Virus record (IMG/VR): IMGVR_UViG_3300023478_000002
Span: 1-58,994 of that record
DNA: 58,994 bases
From: a virus
Strand: one strand, 5' to 3'
The notes beneath the pieces were generated by a model that saw nothing but the letters and a program-made list of their open reading frames with translations, did no database searches and was not told where the DNA came from. The first letter of the stretch is position 1; each line of letters begins with the position of its first letter. Shown here piece by piece: positions 43,249-53,711 of this stretch. The translations under genes and the position numbers were made by a program.

Positions 43249-44460
43249 TCAAAAATCAAGTTTTACTTTTATGAGTATCTCGGTCGCGAATGATTTTGGT
43301 ATCGGTTGTGATGTTTTAGCAACAGCTAATAATTCGTTTGAATCATTAAATAATCCCACAGTTGTAACATATGCTTTTGGATCATTTTCAAAACTTGCAA
43401 TTGCAAATGTACCATCTGAACCAGACACGAATGTTGGATTATTAGAAAAATTGTATTCTCTATTTGTTGCTCGTACAAAATAATGAGCTGTAGATATATT
43501 TTCAGTACGTCTACCTTGAAAATCACCGCCTAAATTAATTGATTGAAATAATCTTCTATGATTGTATTGTTCTGCAGTAACTAATAAACTACCATCTAAC
43601 GAACCGTATGGTACACTTCCTACTAATCCACCTATTGCTGATGGGTTTAGTATAATTATTCCTTGGTCTGGATAAAATAGTCCATATCCTTCGCCAGTAG
43701 TTGTTTCATATGTATTTTCTATCGTTGCAGCAGCTTCTGTTCCTAAATTAAGTGAACCACTTACAATATTAAATACTCTGCCTGCTTTTCCAACAGTATC
43801 ATTGAATTTTTTAGCACTATCATCAATAAGTGTAAAAGAACCGTTTGAACCACTTAACGTTAATGAAATGTTTCCCGGATCCATCGATTCTTTGTATCTT
43901 GCACGTGATACATTTATTGCATAAATATCATCTGAATCATGAGTACCAGCTGCACTTGAAGAACCGAATGTAAATAAGTTATCAGATTGGTCTAATAATA
44001 TTGAACGATATTGAGCATAAGTAGCTTTTGTAGATAATGTTGAATTATCATCATTTGCTAATGATACTGAACCTGACCCGTTTTTGTTACCATATGCTAT
44101 AGCAAATTGTACAGCCGCGGTAGAATCAACTGCAGGGTCTTTATCATATGCATTAATATAATAGCTTTCAGCTGGTTGAGTTGATGATGAAAATATTGAA
44201 GTTAAACTTCCTGTGTCGCCACTCCATATACCAGTTGTTACAACTTCTGTTTTACCAGTTATTTGGTCGAATTCTCCAAATCGTTTATAAATACCTGTAT
44301 TTATTGTGCCACCTTGAGCTGTTAGTTTATCTCCACCTGTTAAATATCCATTTAAAATACTAACGATTTGTTCGGAAGTTAAATTTCCTTGATTTGCTGA
44401 TAAATATTGAGCAAGTTCGGTTGATAAATTAGTTCCTGCTTGGCCAGTTATATTTGCCAT
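43249..44460 (-). CDS. Virion structural protein
   Basis: A 403-residue, Ser/Gly/Thr-rich beta protein. TLTAQGGTINTGIYKRFGEF-like and ATNREYNFSNNPTFVSGSDG segments, and the end YVTTVGLFNDSNELLAVAKT then SQPIPKSF...IKVKLDF, are typical of a structural protein I associate with T4-like tail and baseplate regions. It shares its C-terminal module with the 377-residue gene downstream. No promoter-like motif of the strict type is upstream; ATGTATTTACATA at about 44490-44502 is a weak variant. Confidence 0.7.
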   Translation of the reverse strand: MANITGQAGTNLSTELAQYLSANQGNLTSEQIVSILNGYLTGGDKLTAQGGTINTGIYKRFGEFDQITGKTEVVTTGIWSGDTGSLTSIFSSSTQPAESYYINAYDKDPAVDSTAAVQFAIAYGNKNGSGSVSLANDDNSTLSTKATYAQYRSILLDQSDNLFTFGSSSAAGTHDSDDIYAINVSRARYKESMDPGNISLTLSGSNGSFTLIDDSAKKFNDTVGKAGRVFNIVSGSLNLGTEAAATIENTYETTTGEGYGLFYPDQGIIILNPSAIGGLVGSVPYGSLDGSLLVTAEQYNHRRLFQSINLGGDFQGRRTENISTAHYFVRATNREYNFSNNPTFVSGSDGTFAIASFENDPKAYVTTVGLFNDSNELLAVAKTSQPIPKSFATEILIKVKLDF

Positions 44461-44537
44461 TTTATTTTTTTGTTTTTATATGATTTGTATGTAAATACAT
44501 TCATTAGTTATATTTATTATTTATTTTTTATTGTGTA

Positions 44538-44849
44538 TTATGCAACTTTAGTTACTTTAATATTCATTAATTTTTGTACTTCTAACTTTTTACCTTTATT
44601 ACTAACAAAAAATCCTAAACCGTCATTATGTTTAACAGCACCTTTAAATTTAGTTGGTATATTACTAGCGATATTGTATGCTATTTCATCTCCCACTTTT
44701 GGTTCGTAGTGTCTAGTCGATGTGAAATCATCAGTAATTCGAGCTTCTTCATTCAACGAAATTATAGAGTTCTCAAAATGTTTTGATACAACTTTGCCTA
44801 TCGCAAATTTATTTTTAGATATGTATTCTTTATAATTAAATTTTTTCAT
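44538..44849 (-). CDS. Small protein of unknown function
   Basis: A 103-residue protein. The start MKKFNYKEYISKNKFAIGK resembles the targeting-like N-termini of the two small head-region proteins (MGFDIKKYLAENKI), but lacks the Glu at the matching place; an LNE site follows at about residue 33. The C-terminal 55 residues look like a small beta domain (PKVGDEIAYNIAS ... FKGAVKHNDGLGFFV). It sits six bases downstream of a structural gene. Confidence 0.55.
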   Translation of the reverse strand: MKKFNYKEYISKNKFAIGKVVSKHFENSIISLNEEARITDDFTSTRHYEPKVGDEIAYNIASNIPTKFKGAVKHNDGLGFFVSNKGKKLEVQKLMNIKVTKVA

Positions 44850-44855
44850 AATTTA

Positions 44856-45485
44856 TTATGTTGGTTGTATATATGAAACTGTTACTGGTATCGTAGAAGA
44901 ACCGCCAGTTTCGTTACCATATACTGTAATTGTTGTTTTTATAGTTTGTGTAATATTTGGATTTGGTATAAATGTAAACGTCATTCCACGTTCAACTTGA
45001 GCAGTTGTACTTATTTCGTCACCCAAGAAGATTGGTGCTGTACCACTACCTACTGCAAGACCTGTACCACTAATCACACCAGAATTTTTATTAGCTAATA
45101 CAACTGTATATCCAGAAACGGTGTTTCCGCTTGGTGAAGTTGTTGGTGATAATGATACTTGACCAGATGTTTGATTTACTAAAATTGATGGTATACCAAA
45201 TTCTACTTTAGGTATTTTTTTAGTACCTTTTGGTAACGTTACTAATTTATATCGTAATGTTTGAGTTTCATCTGGTGATGCTTCTGTAATTGGAATTGCC
45301 TTAATTGCTGAATCATAATATGCACTACCTTTTGGATGAGCTGGTTCATATAAGGTATAATCTATTTCATCATCACCTAATGCAAATTGTGTAATATTAA
45401 GACCAGAGCCTGCTGCTAATTTTTCTCTACCTTTTTTGGTAAGAATTGCATCTACGGTAATCTCTGTATTGTTCAAGTAAGCCAT
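44856..45485 (-). CDS. Virion structural protein
   Basis: A 209-residue protein. The N-terminal part (ILTKKGREKLAAG, then ITQFALGDDEIDYTLYEPAH, then YYDSAIKAIPI) is one I associate with structural proteins in T4-like tail modules. The rest is beta-rich with Ser/Thr/Gly repeats. It is probably a baseplate or tail-associated component; the precise homologue is not identifiable by eye. Confidence 0.7.
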   Translation of the reverse strand: MAYLNNTEITVDAILTKKGREKLAAGSGLNITQFALGDDEIDYTLYEPAHPKGSAYYDSAIKAIPITEASPDETQTLRYKLVTLPKGTKKIPKVEFGIPSILVNQTSGQVSLSPTTSPSGNTVSGYTVVLANKNSGVISGTGLAVGSGTAPIFLGDEISTTAQVERGMTFTFIPNPNITQTIKTTITVYGNETGGSSTIPVTVSYIQPT

Positions 45486-45517
45486 TTTTATTATATTTTT
45501 TTAATTATTTTGTTAGT

Positions 45518-45835
45518 TTATACATGTATAATTATAATTTTATTATGTAACCAATCCACAATATCTTTATAATATGGTTCGCCTCTGTGTTGTCCTACAT
45601 GATGCACCATAGCTGTTCCATCATTTACAGCTTTTTCATTATTTGTCATTACAAAATGTGTACTATCACCATGCTTTTTTAAATACCATGGATAACCATT
45701 AATGAATATTTTTATCGTATCATTATTATCAGTTGGTTTATTCATTGAATTTTTTGATACTGCTTCTGTTAACAGATTATCCATTCGGATTTCGTATTTA
45801 TATTTTTTTTTCATACTGTATTTATTTTCATGCAT
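45518..45835 (-). CDS. Small protein with cleavage-like LLTEA site
   Basis: A 105-residue protein. The track starts at MHENKYSM; MKKKYKYEIRM, seven residues later, is an alternative start. MDNLLTEAVSKN near residue 18 fits the prohead-protease rule (LTE|A) and resembles a T4 targeting peptide. The C-terminal part has PWYLKKHGDSTHFVMTNN and HVGQHRGEPYYKDIVDWLHN. It lies within the tail gene cluster, so targeting to the head is speculative. Confidence 0.5.
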   Translation of the reverse strand: MHENKYSMKKKYKYEIRMDNLLTEAVSKNSMNKPTDNNDTIKIFINGYPWYLKKHGDSTHFVMTNNEKAVNDGTAMVHHVGQHRGEPYYKDIVDWLHNKIIIIHV

Positions 45836-45867
45836 TTTATATAATATAATCGATTTCTAAAAACGGT

Positions 45868-48800
45868 TTACGATACGTCAAGGATAGGTTCGCCTGAGCC
45901 TCTGCCTGTATTAGATACTTTAAGTATATTAGGGTTAGTAATAAATGTTTCTACTGCAGGGCCACCATCTAATGTTGTTGCCGATGTTTGTTTTGAACCA
46001 TTAAAAAATGCATTTGCTAATCCACTAGTTAAATCGTTTGTATATCTGTAATGACTTGGTAAATAGCCATCTAATGCTACTACTTCTGTAATATTACCGG
46101 TTATAATTGGTGCGGGTTGGTCAAAATTTAAAAAAGTAACTTTATAATCATAAAAAGTGGTAGGAACTAAGTGTGTTCCAACCGTAGGATCATTAGGATC
46201 AATATTTTCTGGTATTAATTTTATATTACTCTCTTGTATTCTGTATACCTTTTTCCTATCTTGTACTCGATTACCATCTTTATCAATATATGTTCTAATA
46301 GTGTTACCATTAGTTGCCCATATACCAAATCCAGCAACTGTAACAGAATTTGGATTAATTCCTATTGTTTCTAAACTAATACCAAAAAATGCGCCAGTAA
46401 GTGTACCCTCTATTTTAGCATCTATTGATACCTCGTGATTACTATAATTATCTGATATTAAAACTAAATCATCTGATACTGGGATTATTCCATTATAAAA
46501 TGGAGTTGTACCCGCAAGCGATAAATCCGTTTCCGTATTAAGTGTACCATTATATTGGTCATTATTTGCTATTAGTTCAATATCTTCTTGCGTATTTAAT
46601 ATTCCAGTTTTACCAACCGTTGAAGCTTCTAATTCGCTATAATTATCTACATCTATTGAACTTTCTTTATATAGTTCTTTTGCTATTGGTTTTGTATGTT
46701 TATATTTGTTACGTTCTAATAAATGAGGTTCAATCAATAATCCACTAGCAACTTTAGCTCTAGCAGGTATTAATGATTCTAGTGTTGTAAATAAAGTTTG
46801 GTCTATATATCGTACTAATTGAATATATTCATAAATATTTAAATTAAAACGAGTAAAATAATATTTTCTTAATGAATCTAGTTCAGAATAATTATTTTTA
46901 TAAATATCAGCTGGATTACCAATATAATTATCAATATTAAATTGTCCTAATGAACGTAATATATTCATATTGATTTCGCGAGTTGGCGAAAAGAATAACC
47001 CTAGTTTGTTAGAATCATCAGCGTTATCAAAACTTGTTACATTCGAAGTTGAACCGAAATTTAAATAATTTTCTAATGTTTGCGATTCAAATCTTACTTT
47101 ATTACTATATCCTATACCAGTTGCAGGAACATTAGCAGTTACAGTTCTTTCATATGATACGTATTGGTATGGATATGAAGTTATTGATGGAAATCCAACT
47201 GCAGTAGCAACCGGTTCACCATAAAAGGTATTAATAGCCACATTTTTAATATTTGGGTCAGCATTTCTATCTTTTGGATATTCAAAATCTAATCTAAATA
47301 TTAAATCTTCTGTTGATGAAGAAACGTGGTTTCCATCTATCGCATCTGGCAATAATGTATGGTTTGTAATTCTTGATTCATCTAATGCTATTGACCATAG
47401 TCTAAATTCATCAATTGAACCAGATAATGTTGTACCAATTGAAATATTAGTGTCCCATCCCCAACTTTGACTTCCGGTTGGAACAATAAGTGAGCCAGTT
47501 CCCTCATTTCTAATACGTTCATTAAATCCTTCTTTTCCATAAATATCAAATACATAATCGCTACCACTCAATGTACGGTTAACTACAATTTGTGTGTATT
47601 CATCATTAAATACTGGAAAATATGTAGTTGATCCACTTACGATGTTACCACCACTTCCTGATAAACTTAATTCTACGGATGCTAATGAGCCTGTTCCTGC
47701 TAATAATTTTAATGACCAAGCATCACTTGAAACTAAAGTTTGATCATATCGATATTCGGTATTAATTCGCATTTCTACTGAATTTGGATACTTGTAATCA
47801 TCTGGAGTTATAATAGAACTTGACTCATATTTTTTCCACGGAACAATAACTGATGCTGTTTGATCAAAATTAAGAGCTGATGTTCTATCATCAAATGTAA
47901 ATTTAGTTACACCAGATTGTGTAGGATCTACTGGCCCACCAAATTCTAATATAGATAGCATTGAAGTTGGAATTCCATAACAGGCCATTGCAGCATGCAA
48001 AGCTCGTTTTGTACCTTTATGTTTGTATAAATATGGTAAATTGTTTAATAAACGTCTCCAAATTTCTTGCTGACGTTCCTTTCCAGTCATAGCCGAAGCG
48101 TTTGTACCATCTTTATTTTTACCGAATGCATATTCCCAAAGATACTGAGAACGAACCCCCATATCTGCATCCCAACCAAGCGATTCTAACATATGATAAA
48201 TTAAATCATTGGTAATTCCTTCGGTATTTGAATGGGTGAGTGTTTTAGATGTAGCAACACCTTTTATATAACTTGAAAGTACGTCAAAGTGTTGTCCTAT
48301 CATGTGAAAAAACAGAACAAAATCTTGACCGTTTGGATCATTTAAAATATGTTGTGGTATATTATTTACTAATAAGTTTTTATTATTAGTATCATACAAA
48401 TCTGCAGAAGATATTATATTATTGTACCATGTTTGAGTATCTAAATCGGTAGAACCACTTAAAGTGTTTTGTTCAGCACCAGGATATGATAGTGAACCAC
48501 TTTTAGTATATAATAATTTTTCGAAAGCGTCAAAACCTTTTTTAACATTACTAATTTGTTCTTCAACTCTTGCTATTTGGTTAAGTATCGAAATAGAACC
48601 ACTTGCAAGTGAAGTATCTGTTAATGAATTTAATGCAGTTTCATGAAATTCTATTAATTTTACTTTATAAAAGAAATTCTCAGCTCGTTCTGTAGCTGAT
48701 GAATACTTTACAAAATTATCCCAGCGATATTCACTACCACTTATATAATTAATATTTAATTTAGCTAAACTAAATTCGTTGTTACCAACATATTCATTTA

Positions 48801-50790
48801 ATAATTCAGTTGATGTTACTGAACCACTAGCTACTAAATCATCAAGTATTTGATATCCAATATCATCACCCATTTCTAAATTAAAATTTGGTGTTAACGA
48901 AATACAATCAGTTATTTCTTCATTAATTAATGATAATTGATCAATAATAGAAAGAGATTGAATCTTAGATATCCATAACTGCTGATTTGGTTGTATTTTA
49001 TTTGATAATGGTTCATATAATTTTAAAACTAATGATTTTACTTCATTTGTTTTTCGTATTTTGCTAGTTTCTTTGTTTTCTGTATATGTGGAGAATGTTT
49101 CAGTATCAATTGCCCATGCTGCAATCAATTTGTTATTTCCATCTCCTAAATGAGCATAATGAGTTAAATATTGTGAAGTTTCATTTTTAAATATATTTGT
49201 ATTAAGTTCAGATTCAAATGCAGATTTAATATCTTGAATTACTTGAGCACGTTTTAAACGTAAATTACCTTTATCAAATAAAATAGTAATTTTTTCTTCT
49301 TTTCCACTTGTTAATTTATCACCTTCTGCATTAAATGGAATTAAAATTAAATCAAATGATATTTTATCTGTATTTTTATTTACAGTTTTTTTAGATATTT
49401 TTAATATATTTTCTATCGATAACGTAATTGCGCCAGTTTCGCTTCCTTTTGTTATAAAAAACTCTTTATCATGTTTTGTTACATAAATTTCTATGTAATT
49501 TGTATTAATTGATTGCCAACTAATTTTAAAATGCTCTTTAAACCCTTTAAAATCTGCACCTTTAATATTGTATGGATAATTTATTTTAGTAATATCAGGC
49601 CCGTCTAAATATGTTTTATTTACTACATTAATATGTACTCGTTTAAGTGGGCCACTACCAAATGCAGTAGATACTGGTTGTAAATATAATGTATATTGGC
49701 CTATACCGTTTCTGAAATCAGCTGATTTTAATCGTATTATTCCATTTGGGTCTAATGTACGTGTGGTTGTTCCAAGTGTATATAATACTAATTGTGAATT
49801 ATGCGAGTTGTAGACAACATTTAATGGATTTGCTGAAGATATGTTGTATTCTAAATTATCATTTTCTACCTCAACGTCTGGTGTATTTATACTATCGGTT
49901 GCAGCTATTTTATTAGCTATTACAATAATTCGAGTTAAGCCAGGTAATAATTCTTTTCTAAAATCATTTGATAATTGAGTTGGATTAGCATCGTTTGGAT
50001 TATAAATTTTATAATTAACCGAATGTGTAAAGTTTGAAATACCAGATTTTTCAAATTGAATCCATGCTATATCTGCATTATTATAATTATTAACGGTTAT
50101 TGTAGTTGGAATATCATCTTCTACAAATGCAGTACTTCCATCAGAAGTTATATATTTAATAATGTTATTTTCACTTACATCACCAACTATTTCAACTTTG
50201 TATTCTGTTTTGGTACTAGTTGCATTATCAGGCGGTCTAATTACATTATTAGTTATATCGAATTTTAAATTAAGGTTAGTAACTGATGAGTTTGATAAAT
50301 CAACTTCTAATGGTTTCCATTCATTATTAACTAATTTTGCTAATTCAATTATATAAATTTTAAATCCTGCAGAATTAATTTTGGTTTTTGAAGTAACTTT
50401 ATATTGTACATTATCAGTATTATCGCTTTGGCCTGCTTTAAATATTTTTGTTTCTAATAATTCTTTAGCATTAAAGGTTAGTGTCCATGGACAATGAAAT
50501 TGTGTTACTTTATCATCTATTATAATTCCAGTATTAGTTGGTATTGATGTTAGATGTATATAAACTGTGTTTTCAATTATAACATTCGTACTAGTATCAA
50601 CTGGTATTGGTTTGAATTTACAAGAACCATCATCAATTGTAGCTAATGAATTATAATTTATTGCTTTTGAATTAGTGCATCCTCGTACTAAATTAATCGT
50701 ATTGTCGCCACTATCGGTATTACTACCGCCACCGCCACCGCCACCATTATTTAAATAAAAATCTGCATTTATGAATTTATCAACTGACAT
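45868..50790 (-). CDS. Giant baseplate/tail protein with LamG-like domain
   Basis: A 1640-residue protein. Residues 14-24 have a poly-Gly run (NNGGGGGGGSN), followed by the Bacteroidota-type cysteine motif GCTNSKAINYNSLATIDDGS (then C) at about 37-57. The middle has several helical segments, including YHMLESLGWDADMGVRSQYL and RQQEIWRRLLNNLPYLYKHK then GTKRALHAAMACYGIP, a pattern I associate with large T4-like phage baseplate/tail proteins. A concanavalin/LamG-like beta sandwich follows at roughly residues 1020-1180, with GSIDEFRLWSIALDESRI. A gp7-like baseplate wedge role is possible by gene order but not proven. A candidate promoter lies 24 bases upstream. Confidence 0.7.
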   Translation of the reverse strand: MSVDKFINADFYLNNGGGGGGGSNTDSGDNTINLVRGCTNSKAINYNSLATIDDGSCKFKPIPVDTSTNVIIENTVYIHLTSIPTNTGIIIDDKVTQFHCPWTLTFNAKELLETKIFKAGQSDNTDNVQYKVTSKTKINSAGFKIYIIELAKLVNNEWKPLEVDLSNSSVTNLNLKFDITNNVIRPPDNATSTKTEYKVEIVGDVSENNIIKYITSDGSTAFVEDDIPTTITVNNYNNADIAWIQFEKSGISNFTHSVNYKIYNPNDANPTQLSNDFRKELLPGLTRIIVIANKIAATDSINTPDVEVENDNLEYNISSANPLNVVYNSHNSQLVLYTLGTTTRTLDPNGIIRLKSADFRNGIGQYTLYLQPVSTAFGSGPLKRVHINVVNKTYLDGPDITKINYPYNIKGADFKGFKEHFKISWQSINTNYIEIYVTKHDKEFFITKGSETGAITLSIENILKISKKTVNKNTDKISFDLILIPFNAEGDKLTSGKEEKITILFDKGNLRLKRAQVIQDIKSAFESELNTNIFKNETSQYLTHYAHLGDGNNKLIAAWAIDTETFSTYTENKETSKIRKTNEVKSLVLKLYEPLSNKIQPNQQLWISKIQSLSIIDQLSLINEEITDCISLTPNFNLEMGDDIGYQILDDLVASGSVTSTELLNEYVGNNEFSLAKLNINYISGSEYRWDNFVKYSSATERAENFFYKVKLIEFHETALNSLTDTSLASGSISILNQIARVEEQISNVKKGFDAFEKLLYTKSGSLSYPGAEQNTLSGSTDLDTQTWYNNIISSADLYDTNNKNLLVNNIPQHILNDPNGQDFVLFFHMIGQHFDVLSSYIKGVATSKTLTHSNTEGITNDLIYHMLESLGWDADMGVRSQYLWEYAFGKNKDGTNASAMTGKERQQEIWRRLLNNLPYLYKHKGTKRALHAAMACYGIPTSMLSILEFGGPVDPTQSGVTKFTFDDRTSALNFDQTASVIVPWKKYESSSIITPDDYKYPNSVEMRINTEYRYDQTLVSSDAWSLKLLAGTGSLASVELSLSGSGGNIVSGSTTYFPVFNDEYTQIVVNRTLSGSDYVFDIYGKEGFNERIRNEGTGSLIVPTGSQSWGWDTNISIGTTLSGSIDEFRLWSIALDESRITNHTLLPDAIDGNHVSSSTEDLIFRLDFEYPKDRNADPNIKNVAINTFYGEPVATAVGFPSITSYPYQYVSYERTVTANVPATGIGYSNKVRFESQTLENYLNFGSTSNVTSFDNADDSNKLGLFFSPTREINMNILRSLGQFNIDNYIGNPADIYKNNYSELDSLRKYYFTRFNLNIYEYIQLVRYIDQTLFTTLESLIPARAKVASGLLIEPHLLERNKYKHTKPIAKELYKESSIDVDNYSELEASTVGKTGILNTQEDIELIANNDQYNGTLNTETDLSLAGTTPFYNGIIPVSDDLVLISDNYSNHEVSIDAKIEGTLTGAFFGISLETIGINPNSVTVAGFGIWATNGNTIRTYIDKDGNRVQDRKKVYRIQESNIKLIPENIDPNDPTVGTHLVPTTFYDYKVTFLNFDQPAPIITGNITEVVALDGYLPSHYRYTNDLTSGLANAFFNGSKQTSATTLDGGPAVETFITNPNILKVSNTGRGSGEPILDVS

Positions 50791-50814
50791 AAATTATTCT
50801 AACTGTTTTTCTTA

Positions 50815-50824
50815 CTATAAATAT
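50815..50824 (-). promoter_or_regulatory. Candidate late promoter motif (ATATTTATAG)
   Basis: Sense reading ATATTTATAG, 24 bases upstream of the 1640-residue gene, within a 41-base gap between genes. Confidence 0.65.
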
Positions 50825-50831
50825 TAGTATT

Positions 50832-52430
50832 TTAAATATTAAGATTATTACCAGAAATAGTTACAATAGGACTACTTCCACCATGTAATAATTCACCTTC
50901 CGAATATGTAGTGACAGTTGGGTCAATAAGAGGAACTGGATTATAAATACATTTACCAGCTTTACCGTAATTTAATGCGTTACGGTCACTGCATATAGGA
51001 AGATCCACTTGAATTTTTGCGTATTCTCTAACATCGCCAGTAATTTTAAAATATTTTGATGGATTATATGATATTGTTGTTGACTGATATTCGTTACCAT
51101 GCCAATTATGTAATCCAGTTTTATTCGTATATTGAATTACACCAGTGGTCGACCATACATAAAATGTTTTAAATGTGCTAGTTTTATTTTGAGAATTATC
51201 TGAAATTACGCAGCTTCCGTCATCAATTGTGGCTAATGGGTTATAATTAGTAGCTGCAGGATTTGTGCAACCACGTACATCTGTATTTGTAATTACTTCT
51301 ATATCTGAACCGTTATCCTCATTTAGATAAGTACAACTTCCGTCATCCTTAATAGCTAATGCATTGTAGTTTAATGCGTGAGGATCAGTACAACCACTAA
51401 TAACAGCAGCAACACTTTCGGGTATTGTTGTTTCATAATTAGAATCTTCAGTAGTAGTTTTTAAAATTTTACTTATAGGATCAAATGTTATTTGATCCTC
51501 TTTAGATAATACGCTATCCTTAATGATTGTTCGTTGATATAAATAAAAATCAATAATAGTTTGTAATGTAGTTACCGCAGTTGTTTTAATAGTATCTATT
51601 GATAACTCGACTGATGGTTCAGTTGATATTGAATTACCATATATTAAAGAATTAATATCATATACTTTATTTTCCACAAAATAGTTCATTGCTTCGACAT
51701 ATTTTGTTTTTATTTGTTCTAAAAATGCATCAAAATTGGGTATTTTAAATTCATCTTTTAATAACTTAATATATTCTTTACCTTCAACTGTAATCCCTTT
51801 TATTTTTAAGAAGTTTTCAACAACTCGATGAATATCAACATTATCAATAAATTGTTTGACAAACGATATTGTATCATCTCTAAATTCTCCATTATCTGTA
51901 TATACTTTGTATCGTTCTGCTAAATCTGTTAATACTTCATCATCACCATTTTTAACTGGTAATACTCTAATTTCTGTACGTGATGGTGATATTTCATGTA
52001 TCCATAATTTATCAAATTTACGGTTTTCTGAGCCAACTCGTCTATTTAATAGAGTTATTTGTGTTTTGAAAATACCATTAGTATAACCGGCTTCATTTAT
52101 CAATTTTTCAGTATCTACCATATACTGACGAGCTTCGTTTGTTTTAGTAGTATCTGGATTATTATTAATTAAAAAATACTTAGAAATATTAGCATCATCT
52201 AAATAAATATAGCGAACTAGCATATTAGTATCGCCTTGTGGTAGTTGATTATTATTAGAATCATATAGAATAAATTCAATAACATCAGTTTTTCCATGAC
52301 GAAACCATTGTGTACCATCTAGCCCAAATAAAGATTTACTAAAATCTCTTTCGAAAATTTTTCTATCTTTAGAAGTTATAGCGAATCCTTTATTTCCTAT
52401 TATATCTTTAAATTGATTTATATTGCTCAT
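50832..52430 (-). CDS. Tail protein with three Cys motifs of the DDGSC type
   Basis: A 532-residue protein. The N-terminal 350 residues are alpha/beta with no clear family. The C-terminal part has GCTDPHALNYNALAIKDDGS (then C), GCTNPAATNYNPLATIDDGS (then C) and a degenerate CSDRNALNYGKAGKC. These short cysteine motifs are frequent in extracellular Bacteroidota proteins; in phages they probably mark exposed tail parts. Between motifs two and three, TFYVWSTTGVIQYTN resembles a beta domain also seen in the next gene (TFHIWPNGNVIDFYN). Position places it in the baseplate cluster. Confidence 0.68.
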   Translation of the reverse strand: MSNINQFKDIIGNKGFAITSKDRKIFERDFSKSLFGLDGTQWFRHGKTDVIEFILYDSNNNQLPQGDTNMLVRYIYLDDANISKYFLINNNPDTTKTNEARQYMVDTEKLINEAGYTNGIFKTQITLLNRRVGSENRKFDKLWIHEISPSRTEIRVLPVKNGDDEVLTDLAERYKVYTDNGEFRDDTISFVKQFIDNVDIHRVVENFLKIKGITVEGKEYIKLLKDEFKIPNFDAFLEQIKTKYVEAMNYFVENKVYDINSLIYGNSISTEPSVELSIDTIKTTAVTTLQTIIDFYLYQRTIIKDSVLSKEDQITFDPISKILKTTTEDSNYETTIPESVAAVISGCTDPHALNYNALAIKDDGSCTYLNEDNGSDIEVITNTDVRGCTNPAATNYNPLATIDDGSCVISDNSQNKTSTFKTFYVWSTTGVIQYTNKTGLHNWHGNEYQSTTISYNPSKYFKITGDVREYAKIQVDLPICSDRNALNYGKAGKCIYNPVPLIDPTVTTYSEGELLHGGSSPIVTISGNNLNI

Positions 52431-52436
52431 AATTTA

Positions 52437-53711
52437 TTAATTTCCACTACCGCCTTTACGTAATTTTCGCCACATTCTAGCTTTTATTGCGAATGTATCG
52501 CCTAACGAGGTTGTTACTGATATTGTATCATCAAAATTTTTACCCCTACCTTTTGGACTATTTATATTACGGATTTTAGTAAAATTAGCAGTTACTTTTC
52601 CTGCCACTTTTCCAACTCTAGGGTCTATACTCAATGAAGTTGGGCCACCTATCCATGGTGAATTATGTCCGCCCGTATCTACTGCATAACTAAATGTAAT
52701 TGTTATGCTTTGGTCTGATTTTAAATTATAAAAATCAATTACATTACCATTAGGCCATATGTGGAATGTTCTCCAACTTTCAAATTTTAAAACATTACCA
52801 TTTAATAATTCTTTAGGTTTTGTAATATTTGATTCTGGTATTTTCCAACCAACATTTGTAGTTTGACGGAACGAACCAGGTGGGCCCGTTAATATTAAAG
52901 CAGCAGCAGCCGCTTCATCTTTAGATTGTATTGTTTGTAATAATTCAGTTTGTGTTAACTGTAAATTTTTCACTACTGTTTCTAAATCTTTTAATTGTTG
53001 TTGCAACACTTCTTTTTGAGCTTGTAATCCTCTTACTTGTGCTTCTAGCGAAACTCGTTCAATTGCTTCTTCTATTCCTTTTGTTAATGCAGTTTGAAAA
53101 TCTGATAATAACGATGAATATCTATCATTAGATGCTTGTGTTTCATTATTCGCAACTGATGTTAAAATTTTTTCGGAATCTACTGTTTGGTTTAATGTTT
53201 CAATTTGACTTTTTAATTGATCTATTAAACTCAATGTCTTATTCAGAGCTTCAGTTTGCTTTGCTAATTCATCAATTTTTATACCAAGTTCTTTAACTTT
53301 TGCATCATATTTTGATTTAGCAATAGTTTCTAATTTTTCTGTTGGTGGAGTTTTAATAAGTTCATCTACTATTACATCAACCGCTTTTGTTAATTCATCC
53401 TCAATATAAATTGGTTTTTCAATATTACCAACTGTGCCGCCTTTTGTCGTATTAAGTGTGAATCCATTTTTATTTACTTTACTTTTGGAAATACCAATTT
53501 TTTCATTTTTAGTAGAATCACCTGCATATAAAGTAGATACATTTTCAGTTATACTAGTAGTTACTTGAATATTATTTAAATCAGTCCAACCTAAATAATC
53601 TCGTATCATTTCTTTATACGTTTCAGTATATTGATCTGACGCTAGAATTATAGCAACACCCTGCTGCATTATTTCTGAATTTTCATATTTAGTTTTAAAA
53701 TCTATATTCAT
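52437..53711 (-). CDS. Coiled-coil baseplate-region protein
   Basis: A 424-residue protein. Residues about 130-270 are a long coiled coil (KYDAKVKELGIKIDELAKQT then EALNKTLSLIDQLKSQIETL and LQAQKEVLQQQLKDLETVVK), suggesting a rod or trimer. The C-terminal 120 residues form a beta domain with WRTFHIWPNGNVIDFYNL and end in RKLRKGGSGN. The start overlaps the stop of the preceding gene in a TAATG arrangement, so translation is coupled. Confidence 0.68.
   Translation of the reverse strand: MNIDFKTKYENSEIMQQGVAIILASDQYTETYKEMIRDYLGWTDLNNIQVTTSITENVSTLYAGDSTKNEKIGISKSKVNKNGFTLNTTKGGTVGNIEKPIYIEDELTKAVDVIVDELIKTPPTEKLETIAKSKYDAKVKELGIKIDELAKQTEALNKTLSLIDQLKSQIETLNQTVDSEKILTSVANNETQASNDRYSSLLSDFQTALTKGIEEAIERVSLEAQVRGLQAQKEVLQQQLKDLETVVKNLQLTQTELLQTIQSKDEAAAAALILTGPPGSFRQTTNVGWKIPESNITKPKELLNGNVLKFESWRTFHIWPNGNVIDFYNLKSDQSITITFSYAVDTGGHNSPWIGGPTSLSIDPRVGKVAGKVTANFTKIRNINSPKGRGKNFDDTISVTTSLGDTFAIKARMWRKLRKGGSGN

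Noticed and set aside
43175-43483. Plus-strand 102-residue open frame
   Set aside because: Antisense to the end of the 403-residue structural gene; its sequence mirrors that gene and has no independent support.
45518-45835. Capsid-targeted internal protein
   Set aside because: The LLTEA site fits the protease rule, but the gene is in the tail cluster and a single short motif is not enough.
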